A stretch of DNA of 64,000 bases from Pedobacter deserti (GTDB lineage: Bacteria; Bacteroidota; Bacteroidia; Sphingobacteriales; Sphingobacteriaceae), in contig NZ_JAFMZQ010000001.1 in assembly GCF_024436415.1 (NCBI RefSeq), forward strand, positions 1,984,001-2,048,000, given 5' to 3'. The notes beneath the pieces were generated by a model. That model made no database searches. It was not told the DNA's origin and saw only the letters and a program-made list of their open reading frames with translations. Of the stretch, positions 35,593-44,286 are shown piece by piece; positions within the stretch are counted from its first letter, which is position 1; each line of letters opens with the position of its first letter. The translations under genes and the position numbers were made by a program.

Positions 35593-36186
35593 ATGTCAAG
35601 ATACCATGGTCTTAACGAAACCGAACTGGTCCTTCTGCTTAAGAAGGGGGACGAGAACGCTTTGCGGCCATTGTATGATATGCATGTCGTACAACTTCAC
35701 CATTTCATCATCAGAACCGCAAAATCAAAGCAATTGGCTGAAGATGTGGTGCATGATGTTTTCGTTAAGATATGGGAAAAGAGGGCACAGATTGACAGCA
35801 CCCAGCCTTTCAAAACCTATCTCTACAGCATAGCTAAAAACCATTTATTGAACCTGCTTAAACGTGCGCGGCATGAACATTCCATTCTGGAAGAGATACG
35901 CAAATATGCCATACCTATAGAAAATACTACCGATTGGCAGATTGAGTTTACGGAAGGCAACGCGGTGTTAAACGAAGCGATGGAAAAACTTCCGGAGCAA
36001 TGCCGCCAGGTGTTCATCCGCTGCAAGATACAAGGACTGTCTTACAGAGAAGCGGCAGCCGAACTCGGCATCACCGAAGGCACCGTAAACGCCCAGATGG
36101 TAAAAGCGCTGAGGATAATCCGGGAATACATCTCTTTCAAAAACGCGATTCTCCTGGTCATTGCCTACCTGTCTGGCCATCATTAA
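35593..36186 (+). CDS. ECF-type RNA polymerase sigma factor (Sus locus 1)
   Basis: 197-residue extracytoplasmic-function sigma factor. Region 2 is LRPLYDMHVVQLHHFIIRT with AEDVVHDVFVKIWEKRAQ near residue 55. Region 4 is LPEQCRQVFIRCKIQGLSYR followed by EAAAELGITEGTVNAQMVKA near 145-175. A hydrophobic C-terminal tail (NAILLVIAYLSG) is seen in many Bacteroidota members of this group. The FecR gene follows after 77 bp, so it is the transcription factor of the following SusCD locus. ATG 35593 is preferred to a TTG at 35566. Confidence 0.9.
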   Translation: MSRYHGLNETELVLLLKKGDENALRPLYDMHVVQLHHFIIRTAKSKQLAEDVVHDVFVKIWEKRAQIDSTQPFKTYLYSIAKNHLLNLLKRARHEHSILEEIRKYAIPIENTTDWQIEFTEGNAVLNEAMEKLPEQCRQVFIRCKIQGLSYREAAAELGITEGTVNAQMVKALRIIREYISFKNAILLVIAYLSGHH

Positions 36187-36263
36187 AACCTGTTATTATT
36201 TTTTTGCCTTTCGGGTATATGTAAATGCGCCGCCAATTGTATAAGCAATAAAACAAGGGAATT

Positions 36264-37475
36264 TTGGACGCAGAAAAAGTACAACTATTTACCAGATACA
36301 TCAACGGACAGTGCAGCACTGAGGAACTCGATCATGTTTTTCAGATGCTCAGCGCAGGCAGCCATTCGGGAGAGTGGGAGGCAGCACTTAGTCAAGACGC
36401 GGAGTTTTTGGCACGAACCGATCAACAAGGCGCATTGACTTCCGCGGCCATTGAGGAGATCTATAACCATATTAGCGCAAGTATATCTAGTCCGAGTGCA
36501 AAAAACCCTGATGAGAGCAGGCGCGTCAGGCTCTGGCCAACAATACTCTCGGCCGCTGCCGCCATAGCCTTGATCATATCTGGTCTGTGGTTTTTCAATA
36601 CGCCACAAGCAGATAAGCAGCAGCAAAATCCCGGCTTATCAGGTCAGATTGCGCCTGGCGGGCAAGGGGCAACTTTGACCTTGTCTAATGGGACTAAGGT
36701 CGTTCTGGCGGAAGCTGGCAGCGGACAGCTAGCGAGTCAGGGCGGAGTAATTGTTAGTAAGTCCGCAGAAGGCGAGCTGGTTTACACCGTGACCGGCGAC
36801 TTGGCTTCCGGCCAAAGCGGAAAGAATACGCTATCAACAGCCAGGGGCCAGACCTACCAGGTCAGGCTGCCTGATGGATCTCAAGTCTGGCTCAATGCTG
36901 ATTCCCGATTAACCTATCCCGTTAATTTCGCTAAGAATGGCAGTCGCGAAGTAAGCCTGAGCGGCGAAGCCTATTTTCAGGTCGCCAAAGATAAGGCGCG
37001 ACCTTTCCTGGTGTCCTCAAAAAATCAGCAGGTAGAGGTACTGGGTACGCATTTCAACATCAACAGTTATGAAGACGAGCCCCATGTTACCACAACCCTG
37101 CTCGAGGGAAGCGTCCGCGTGCTGGCCACCATGCCTAAAAATAAAGGGCCCGTTCGGGATGTTTTACTCCGGCCCGGCAGCCAGGCTGTAAACAGCGGCA
37201 GCCAGATCACAGTCTCTGCGGTCGACCTGGAAAGCGTCACAGACTGGAAGGATGGTGATTTTTACCTGAACCATGTCGAATTTAAAACCGCAATGCGCAA
37301 AATTGCCCGTTGGTACGATGTAGACATCGTCTACGATTCATCCGTGCCAGACGATCTGGAAACCGGGGGATGGATCTCAAGGAACAATCAATTGTCTGCC
37401 GTATTGAAACTTATTGCGTCGTCCGGCCAGGTACGTTTCCAGGTGAAGGACAAGACCATATACGTTTCCAGATGA
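36264..37475 (+). CDS. FecR-type anti-sigma factor (Sus locus 1)
   Basis: 403-residue inner-membrane regulator. The cytoplasmic N-terminus (1-85) would bind the sigma factor, one membrane helix lies at about 90-112 (TILSAAAAIALIISGLWFF), and the periplasmic FecR domain has TARGQTYQVRLPDGSQVWLN near 192 and LSGEAYFQVAKDKARPFLV near 232. The C-terminal DUF4974 part (FKTAMRKIARWYDVDIVYD) would touch the SusC signalling domain. The start is a TTG preceded by AAGGGA at good distance; the first in-frame ATG comes much later. It relays SusC loading to the sigma factor in the classical FecAR scheme. Confidence 0.88.
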   Translation: MDAEKVQLFTRYINGQCSTEELDHVFQMLSAGSHSGEWEAALSQDAEFLARTDQQGALTSAAIEEIYNHISASISSPSAKNPDESRRVRLWPTILSAAAAIALIISGLWFFNTPQADKQQQNPGLSGQIAPGGQGATLTLSNGTKVVLAEAGSGQLASQGGVIVSKSAEGELVYTVTGDLASGQSGKNTLSTARGQTYQVRLPDGSQVWLNADSRLTYPVNFAKNGSREVSLSGEAYFQVAKDKARPFLVSSKNQQVEVLGTHFNINSYEDEPHVTTTLLEGSVRVLATMPKNKGPVRDVLLRPGSQAVNSGSQITVSAVDLESVTDWKDGDFYLNHVEFKTAMRKIARWYDVDIVYDSSVPDDLETGGWISRNNQLSAVLKLIASSGQVRFQVKDKTIYVSR

Positions 37476-37686
37476 CCAGCACATTGACAGCTAACCGATT
37501 ATCAAACTAAAAAGGAAAAAACATGACGTAGATCTACCACAAACCAGGAGGCTGAAAAGAAGCCAGAGGTGTTCGCTGCACCTCCGGCAAGGTTTGGCCG
37601 CTTCATTGAAAAAAATCAAGTTTTAACGCAGTCCGCCATAGCCCTTAGCAAAGCAGCTGGCGCATCTGCACAACCAAACCAAACGA

Positions 37687-40600
37687 ATGTACAGAAATTA
37701 TATCAGGAAACTTGATGTGGCTGTAGCGCCATATCAGAAAGTATTGCTAGTTATGCGATTAACCACCGTCATTTTAATAGCCACACTCATGCAGGTTAGT
37801 GCCTCGTCATTTGGCCAGCTCATCACCATAACACAGAAAAATGCGCCCTTGGAATCGGTGCTAAAAGAAATCAGGCGTCAGAGTGGTTTCGACATCTATT
37901 ACGATGGAAAAACGATTACCAAGTCGCTCACTACAACCTTATCAGTGAAGCAAGCCAGTCTTCAGCAGGCCTTAAATGCTGCACTGAAAGACTTAAACCT
38001 ACATTTCCGAATCACCGACCGAACCGTGCTTATCGAACGTAATCCGCTCTCAGCAAGAAAGGCGAGCTTTATCGTTACCGGCCGGGTTACCGACAATGAT
38101 CATTTCCCGGTACCAGGTGTTACCGTTACCCTAAAAGGTTCCGGCAAACAAACGATGACAGACGGAGAGGGGAAATTCTCGATTTCTGCCGAGGCTGCGG
38201 ACGATGTGCTTGTCTTTACCAGTGTATCCATGGAAACACAGGAGATTCGTCTGGACGGGCGCAAAGAAATTAACGTCACGCTACAACTGAAAACCAATGC
38301 CTTAAAAGAGATTACGGTCAACACCGGTTTCCAGCGTATTGGCAAAGAAAAGATAACGGGCGCAACAGTAACCGTAGGCAGCGCTGAACTTGAAACGCGG
38401 TATACGCCCAACATCCTGAACAATCTGGAAGGCAGGGTTCCGGGCTTGGTTACCTATCGCGGTATGACGTCCATCCGTGGGGTAAGCACCATAAACGCGA
38501 CCAAGAATCCGCTTGTCGTGTTAGATGGTTTGCCGATAGAAGGATCCCTGGCCGATGTGAATCCCTACGATGTTCAGGATATCACCGTCTTAAAGGACGC
38601 GGCTGCTGCGGCAATTTATGGCGCCAGGGCAGCCAACGGCGTCATCGTTGTTACCACCAAGCGCGCCAGGGGCCGCGGAACAAGCGTAAGCTTCTCCAGC
38701 GATGTTACCGTGGCACAGAAGCCAGATCTGGATTATAATTTGCTTAGCCCGTCTCAACAGGTCGATGCAGAACTTAAGGTATACGACTATCTGTTTGCCA
38801 ATACGGGCGGACTCTATCCCAATCGGGCCGCTGCGGTTACTGCGGTAGGCAACAGCATAAGTAACGGTACGCCCATATCCCCGGTACAATACGCATACTA
38901 CCAGCTCGCCAAGGGCGACATTTCCCAGGGTCAATTTGATGAGCAGCTTGCAGGCTTCAGGCAAAATAACTTTCGGCAGGATTTTAAAAACCGGGCCTTG
39001 CTTAACGATGTGCTGCAGCAATACGACCTGGCGGTAAGAACCAGTGGGGAACGCTTTCAATCCAGCTTAGTCGCCAATTACAAAAACAGCAACGGCGGAA
39101 TTATTAATGCCTACAACCGGCAGCTGAATCTCTTTTACAAAGGAACTTATGAGGTAGCGCCGTGGCTGGATGTAAATTATGGCGTAAACTCGGTACTGGG
39201 ATATGTTCGTTCGGCCAATAGTGCCTTTGCCGGCAGCGCTCTCAACGTGCCTTCCTACCAGAATCTGACAGATGCAGCCGGCAACCGGATGTATTACACC
39301 ACCTCAGATTATAATGCGTACAATACCAATACCGCTACGCAACCGGTAAGCAGCCTGCTTTTTAACCACCTCGACGAGCTCGACCGGGACTTCAGGAATA
39401 CCCGGCAGCAAAACACGCGCTATTACCTGAACATGAACGCAAAAGTGATTCCAGGCCTAACGCTGAGTCCGCAGTTCCAATATGAAAACAACAACCTGGC
39501 GGCGTCTACCTATGCGGAGGCCGAAAGCTATACCATGCGCTTTTTAAAGAGTGTTTATACCACCATGTTGCCGGCCAACGGCGGGTATCTCGCTACCTCA
39601 AATACGAAGGGCGATTACTGGACAGCTAGAGGACAAGCCGAATATCAGCGAACTTTTGGCGATCATGCCATTGACGCCATAGCGGGAACAGAATTCAGAC
39701 AGACGCGTACCAGGGGTACGGGCGGACTTCTGCTTGGATATGATGATCAGCTTCAGTCGCATTCTACCACTTCCGTTAGTTTTCCGGCGCTGGCCAATTT
39801 CCGCAACACAACCGCGTTTAAGCCAGGATTTAGTACAGCAAGCCTGTACAGTCGTTATATCGCGGGTCCGATAGCCGTATTTCCGGAAACTGTTCATCGG
39901 TTCAATTCCAACTATGCCAATATCACCTATACCTATAATCAGCGCTACAATGCTTTCGCCTCATATCGTGTCGATTACGCGGATGTGTTTGGGCTCGATG
40001 AGAAGTTTAGAGGCAAGCCGCTTTGGTCGGCCGGCTTGAGCTGGAACCTGCACCGGGAATCTTTTTTAGCGCAGTACGATTGGGTCGATGTACTTAAATT
40101 GCGCACAACCTATGGTGTCACCGGAAATATTGTTCAGGGCGTCAGTAGTTTTCTTACGGCCAACTCCACACTGTTCAATCCCGTCACCAATCAGCCAATG
40201 TCGGTCGTAACCAATGCCGCCAATCCAGAATTGCGCTGGGAGAAAACGGCAACTTTCAACGTTGGGGCCGACTTTGCTATGTTCGGCGGACGGCTCAATG
40301 GGGCGGCCGACTGGTACCGGAAGAAAAGCAGTGATGTGCTGGTTACCCAACGACTCGATCCTTCTGAAGGTTTCACCAGCCAGATTATCAACAATGGGGG
40401 ACTGCTCAACAATGGTATAGAGCTTAGCCTGCAGTATGATTGGTTCAGGGCGGCAGACCGGCAGGCGTTTGGTTGGAATACCGGCCTGGTGCTCAGCCAT
40501 AACAAAAACAGAATTACCTATATTGATGAAGTGGCCACCACGCCAATCGCCCTGGCACAGGGTGGATATAAAACCGGCTTTCCGGTCAATTCCCTGTTCT

Positions 40601-41217
40601 CTTATCAGTACCGCGGACTTAGCAGTATCGGTCAGCCGCAGTGGCTTACCGCCGGAGGCGCTTTGAGTACAATCGCGCTGACGAGTAACGACATGGCAGC
40701 CATGGTGTATTCAGGAACCACTGATCCGAAAGTTAATCTTAACCTGACCAGTGAAGTTCGCTACAAAGGATTCAGTCTCTACGTTTTGGCGGTGTATTAC
40801 GGCGGGCAATCCCTTCGTGCTCTGGTGCCCGAGGTGGTTTCAGGTGTTCCGTACGGATCGATGCCAGCTTATATTGCCAATGCCTGGACTCCTGAGAATA
40901 CCAATACCATTATTCCGGGAACAGGCAGATACGCGCCAGGGGTATATCCCGGCACACAGGGGCCGCCGGCCGGACAGCTCAGCTATTCTGATGCCTTTGT
41001 GCGCAACGGAGATTTCATCAAGATACGCAGTGCAATATTTGGCTACCAACTGCCATTGTCTGTACTATCAACATTGCGTTTAAAAGGAGCCGGACTGAGG
41101 TTCCAGCTCAATAATCCAAAAGCGTTGTGGACAAGAAATGATGTCGGCGTCGATCCTGAAACAGGCGGTGCAGCTATCCCCACTTCTTATGTATTTGGTT
41201 TAAATGTCAACCTTTAA
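37687..41217 (+). CDS. SusC/RagA-type TonB-dependent transducer (Sus locus 1)
   Basis: 1176-residue outer-membrane importer. Signal segment about 20-45 (TTVILIATLMQVSASSFGQ), STN signalling domain at about 47-105 (LESVLKEIRRQSGFDIYYDG), carboxypeptidase-like CNA-type domain at about 125-210 (VTGRVTDNDHFPVPGVTVTL), plug at about 215-330 (LVVLDGLPIEGSLADVNPYD, LKDAAAAAIYGARAANGVI), then the barrel. The STN domain means it signals to FecR. The 211-bp gap upstream has an imperfect hairpin (GAGGTG/CACCTC, 37566-37584) and no gene. The cargo is unknown: no glycoside hydrolase, peptidase or lyase lies next to it on this side. Confidence 0.93.
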   Translation: MYRNYIRKLDVAVAPYQKVLLVMRLTTVILIATLMQVSASSFGQLITITQKNAPLESVLKEIRRQSGFDIYYDGKTITKSLTTTLSVKQASLQQALNAALKDLNLHFRITDRTVLIERNPLSARKASFIVTGRVTDNDHFPVPGVTVTLKGSGKQTMTDGEGKFSISAEAADDVLVFTSVSMETQEIRLDGRKEINVTLQLKTNALKEITVNTGFQRIGKEKITGATVTVGSAELETRYTPNILNNLEGRVPGLVTYRGMTSIRGVSTINATKNPLVVLDGLPIEGSLADVNPYDVQDITVLKDAAAAAIYGARAANGVIVVTTKRARGRGTSVSFSSDVTVAQKPDLDYNLLSPSQQVDAELKVYDYLFANTGGLYPNRAAAVTAVGNSISNGTPISPVQYAYYQLAKGDISQGQFDEQLAGFRQNNFRQDFKNRALLNDVLQQYDLAVRTSGERFQSSLVANYKNSNGGIINAYNRQLNLFYKGTYEVAPWLDVNYGVNSVLGYVRSANSAFAGSALNVPSYQNLTDAAGNRMYYTTSDYNAYNTNTATQPVSSLLFNHLDELDRDFRNTRQQNTRYYLNMNAKVIPGLTLSPQFQYENNNLAASTYAEAESYTMRFLKSVYTTMLPANGGYLATSNTKGDYWTARGQAEYQRTFGDHAIDAIAGTEFRQTRTRGTGGLLLGYDDQLQSHSTTSVSFPALANFRNTTAFKPGFSTASLYSRYIAGPIAVFPETVHRFNSNYANITYTYNQRYNAFASYRVDYADVFGLDEKFRGKPLWSAGLSWNLHRESFLAQYDWVDVLKLRTTYGVTGNIVQGVSSFLTANSTLFNPVTNQPMSVVTNAANPELRWEKTATFNVGADFAMFGGRLNGAADWYRKKSSDVLVTQRLDPSEGFTSQIINNGGLLNNGIELSLQYDWFRAADRQAFGWNTGLVLSHNKNRITYIDEVATTPIALAQGGYKTGFPVNSLFSYQYRGLSSIGQPQWLTAGGALSTIALTSNDMAAMVYSGTTDPKVNLNLTSEVRYKGFSLYVLAVYYGGQSLRALVPEVVSGVPYGSMPAYIANAWTPENTNTIIPGTGRYAPGVYPGTQGPPAGQLSYSDAFVRNGDFIKIRSAIFGYQLPLSVLSTLRLKGAGLRFQLNNPKALWTRNDVGVDPETGGAAIPTSYVFGLNVNL

Positions 41218-41227
41218 TCTATCGGAC

Positions 41228-42682
41228 ATGAAAAAAACATTCATCATCATATTTGCGATTGCGGGTTTAAGTTTTGGTCTGCCCGCCTGCAAGAAATTCA
41301 CCGAAATAACGCCTAAAGGCAGCAATATCCTTAACCGGGTGTCGGATCTGGACCTGCTCCTGAATTTCAATTATACAAGTAATTCTGCTACCGGCGATAC
41401 CTTGTCGGCCAAAACAACCGCTCAGGCAGCATTTTCAGCTTACGATGTGGGTAACCTGGTCAACGATACCTACGCATATTCTACCAATATTCCTTCACTC
41501 CTCAGCGCTAAACCGCAAACGCTCCATTATGCCTATACGGTTTACGATGAAAGTGTAGACCGCAAATTGCTGGCGGTAACCGATGTAAAGTACGAGAAGA
41601 TGTATTTCCTGATCAACAATGTCTATAACGTAGTGCTTAAAAATGCAGACGCCGCGACTGGCGATCGTGCGCTGGCGGAACAGTACAAAGCCGAATCGTA
41701 TATTTTGCGGGCCTATATGCACTATTTGTTGGTTAACCTGTACGCAAAGGCTTATGATCCGGCAACTGCTTCAACTGATGGGGGCGTGCCTTATGTTAAG
41801 GAAGACAATTCTACCATTGAGCCAAACCGGAAAAGTACCATCGCAGAGGTTTACGCCAACATCCTCGCGGATATTGATGCAGGCTTTCAGCTAAACCGCC
41901 TTCCAGCTACGCCAAAAAATAACATGCGTGTAGGCCTTGGCTTTGCCCATGCGGTGAAGGCGACTGTGCTGATGTCGCTCCACAGATATCCGGAAGCACT
42001 TTCGGAGGCAAACAAAAGCCTGGCGATCAACAGTTTCATCAGTAACGACAGACTGTTTGCGCCGGTTGGAACGGCAGCTTTCGGCAAGCCTCAGGCAACC
42101 GCACAGGAAAACCTCTTTTATATGGCACAAGGCGGAAATCCGCTGCTTAGCACACCGAGTCTGGAGATAACGGAACAAATCTATGAGCCTGGCAACATCA
42201 TCCACCATTATGTAAAGCCTTATTATCCCAGCGGCAACCCTTTCAGCGGTCTGCCGACCTCCAAGCTTTGGCTCAATTCCGCAACGCCTTATGCCATTAA
42301 TACCGCCGGCCTTACCACCAGCGATACGTATCTGATCAAAGCTGAATGTTTACTCCGCTCCGGTGATCTGGATGGCGCTTTGGAGATTATCAATCTGATC
42401 AGGCAAAATCGCATACATCCCAATACGTACGCTCCGGTATCGGCCAGCACAGAAGCAGGGGTAATGGCTTTGCTTGGAAGGACCCGACGCATCGAACTGC
42501 TGTTTACCATGCGTAACTATTTCAATCTTAAGCGTCTGACAACGGATCCGCAATATAAGCCTACCATCACGCGGACAATTGAAGGTAACACCTATTCGCT
42601 CAGCCCGGAATCGCCGTTATGGATATTTCCATTTCCGCAAAGCGCCACCAATTACAATGCAAACCTTAGTCATAACTATTAG
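41228..42682 (+). CDS. SusD/RagB-type surface lipoprotein (Sus locus 1)
   Basis: 484-residue lid and ligand-binding partner of SusC. Signal peptide with lipobox LPAC (Cys19 region of FGLPACKKFTEITPKG). The helical TPR-like core has AEQYKAESYILRAYMHYLLV near residue 150, a hallmark of the family, and the C-terminal half has LIKAECLLRSGDLDGALEII and RIELLFTMRNYFNLKR. The start is the ATG 10 bp after susC; eight upstream residues in the same frame overlap susC and lack signal-peptide character. 484 residues is normal. Confidence 0.92.
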   Translation: MKKTFIIIFAIAGLSFGLPACKKFTEITPKGSNILNRVSDLDLLLNFNYTSNSATGDTLSAKTTAQAAFSAYDVGNLVNDTYAYSTNIPSLLSAKPQTLHYAYTVYDESVDRKLLAVTDVKYEKMYFLINNVYNVVLKNADAATGDRALAEQYKAESYILRAYMHYLLVNLYAKAYDPATASTDGGVPYVKEDNSTIEPNRKSTIAEVYANILADIDAGFQLNRLPATPKNNMRVGLGFAHAVKATVLMSLHRYPEALSEANKSLAINSFISNDRLFAPVGTAAFGKPQATAQENLFYMAQGGNPLLSTPSLEITEQIYEPGNIIHHYVKPYYPSGNPFSGLPTSKLWLNSATPYAINTAGLTTSDTYLIKAECLLRSGDLDGALEIINLIRQNRIHPNTYAPVSASTEAGVMALLGRTRRIELLFTMRNYFNLKRLTTDPQYKPTITRTIEGNTYSLSPESPLWIFPFPQSATNYNANLSHNY

Positions 42683-42698
42683 TATCTGTATCCTTAAC

Positions 42699-43826
42699 AT
42701 GAAAAAACTCATTATAAGCCTGTTGGCGTTACTGCCAATTGTTGCACAAGCCCAGCGCAATTTTACCCTCACCGGCAAAGTGGGGAATGAAAGCGCGCCT
42801 GCAAAAGCCTATGTCTTATATCAAAACGGCGGACAGATTGTAACTGATTCGGCTGTGCTGAATGGTGGCAGCTTTAAATTTACAGGCACAATCCAGGAGC
42901 CGGTCCCGGCCAGGTTAATCGTTGACCACACGGGCGCCGGTTTTGCCAAAACCACCTCTGCATCCGACATGGAGATGATTTACCTTGAACCTGGTGTAAT
43001 CCGGATATTGTCGAATGACTCTTTGAAGAATGCCCGGATTCCCGGTTCCCTGATCAACCAGGAATATGCATCATACAAAAAGATGATTCGCCCGGCTGAA
43101 CTGATGATCAACAAGGTGAGCGAAAAAAGCAGGTTGGCCACTGCCGAACAGAAAAAGGATGCTGCCTTTCAAAAGGCAATTGAGGCAGCCTATAACGAGG
43201 CAGGTGCATTCCGTAGATCTTTGCAGCACAAATTCGTGAAGGCTCATCCCGACTCTTTTGTAAGCCTCATTGTGCTTCGGGAAGCAGGTGGCTCCGTGAT
43301 CAATGTGCAGGAAACTGAACCAATTTTCAATGGGCTGTCGGCTCGAGTAAAGCAAAGCATCGTTGGCCGGGAATATAAAGCGCTGCTTGAGAAGCAAAAG
43401 GCGGTTAGGGTAGGGCAACAGGCCCCGCTTTTCGTTCAAAATGATCCTGACGGAAATCCTGTACGACTTGCCGACTTCAGAGGAAAATATGTGCTGATCG
43501 ATTTCTGGGCCTCCTGGTGTGTGCCTTGCCGGGCAGAAAACCCGCATGTTGTGAAGGCTTATAACAAGTTTAAGGATAAGAACTTTACAGTTATCGGCGT
43601 GTCGCTCGACAGGCCGGGGAAGGCGGCCGACTGGATCAAGGCCATCAAAGCTGATGGTCTGGAATGGACGCAGGTATCTGATCTGAAATATTGGGGAAAT
43701 GAGGTTGCTCAACTGTACGGTATTAAAAGCATCCCTCAGAATTTCTTAATCGACCCATCCGGTAAGATCGTTGCCTTGGATTTACGCGGAGAAGATTTGG
43801 AAAAGAAGCTTTCGGAAATATTATAG
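42699..43826 (+). CDS. TlpA-like secreted thioredoxin (Sus locus 1)
   Basis: 375-residue periplasmic or surface thiol-disulfide protein. Signal peptide 1-19 (LIISLLALLPIVAQAQ). A DUF4369-like beta domain follows (FTLTGKVGNESAPAKAYVLY, PARLIVDHTGAGF), then a helical spacer, then an AhpC/TSA-thioredoxin domain with DFWASWCVPCRAENP; the active site is Cys274-Val-Pro-Cys277. SIPQNFLIDPSGKI holds the cis-proline. It begins 16 bp after susD and is probably the last gene of this operon. Such proteins are frequent partners of SusCD pairs, but what they reduce is not known. Confidence 0.9.
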   Translation: MKKLIISLLALLPIVAQAQRNFTLTGKVGNESAPAKAYVLYQNGGQIVTDSAVLNGGSFKFTGTIQEPVPARLIVDHTGAGFAKTTSASDMEMIYLEPGVIRILSNDSLKNARIPGSLINQEYASYKKMIRPAELMINKVSEKSRLATAEQKKDAAFQKAIEAAYNEAGAFRRSLQHKFVKAHPDSFVSLIVLREAGGSVINVQETEPIFNGLSARVKQSIVGREYKALLEKQKAVRVGQQAPLFVQNDPDGNPVRLADFRGKYVLIDFWASWCVPCRAENPHVVKAYNKFKDKNFTVIGVSLDRPGKAADWIKAIKADGLEWTQVSDLKYWGNEVAQLYGIKSIPQNFLIDPSGKIVALDLRGEDLEKKLSEIL

Positions 43827-43848
43827 ACAAAAAGTGAGCTACCTCTTG

Positions 43849-43869
43849 TTTCGTACGAAATTATTCGTA
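43849..43869. promoter_or_regulatory. Dyad operator candidate in front of blaI
   Basis: TTTCGTACGAAA (43849-43860) is a perfect 12-bp palindrome, and its second half also forms TACGAA-N4-TTCGTA with 43864-43869. Three overlapping TTCGTA half-sites thus end 10 bp before the blaI start codon. BlaI/MecI-type repressors bind short dyads over their own promoter, so this is a likely autoregulatory operator. TATCTTGG at 43868-43875 is a weak -7 box overlapping it. Confidence 0.55.
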
Positions 43870-43879
43870 TCTTGGTGGT

Positions 43880-44278
43880 ATGGAACATCAGGAAAATCGC
43901 TTTGGCAAATTTGAGCCCACAAAATCCGAACTGGAAATCCTTCAGGTACTTTGGGAGTACGGTCCCTCCACGGTCAGGTTTGTTAACGATAAACTTAGTG
44001 AAAACCGGGAGATCAAGTATACCTCTACGCTGAAGCTCATGCAGATCATGGTCGATAAGTCGATCCTGAAGCGAGACCAGAGCCATATGACTCATGTGTA
44101 CCATGTAGCAGAAGCGGAAGAGAAGACCAAGCGTTTTTTGCTTCAAAGGTTTGTTGATTCCATTTATAAGGGTTCAGCAACCAACCTGGTGCTGCAGTTG
44201 CTGGGCAACAGCAGCACCTCGGTTAAGGAGCGCGAGGAAATTAAAGCCTTGCTGAAAAAGCTTGATCAGCAAAAATAG
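43880..44278 (+). CDS. BlaI/MecI/CopY family repressor
   Basis: 132-residue winged-helix repressor. The DNA-binding part is KPTKSELEILQVLWEYGPST near residue 12 (first residue of that stretch approximate), with YTSTLKLMQIMVDKSIL as recognition and wing region, and a C-terminal helical dimer domain. In the known BlaR1/MecR1 systems the repressor is inactivated by proteolysis after the membrane peptidase senses a beta-lactam. Here it is followed after 8 bp by an M56 peptidase gene, the standard pair. In Bacteroidota most such pairs have no beta-lactamase nearby, and none is seen here. Confidence 0.92.
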   Translation: MEHQENRFGKFEPTKSELEILQVLWEYGPSTVRFVNDKLSENREIKYTSTLKLMQIMVDKSILKRDQSHMTHVYHVAEAEEKTKRFLLQRFVDSIYKGSATNLVLQLLGNSSTSVKEREEIKALLKKLDQQK

Positions 44279-44286
44279 CCCATCAC

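Noticed and set aside
43071..43712. 213-codon minus-strand frame antisense to the TlpA-like gene
   Set aside because: Shadow of the TlpA-like coding sequence, no domain or start signal.
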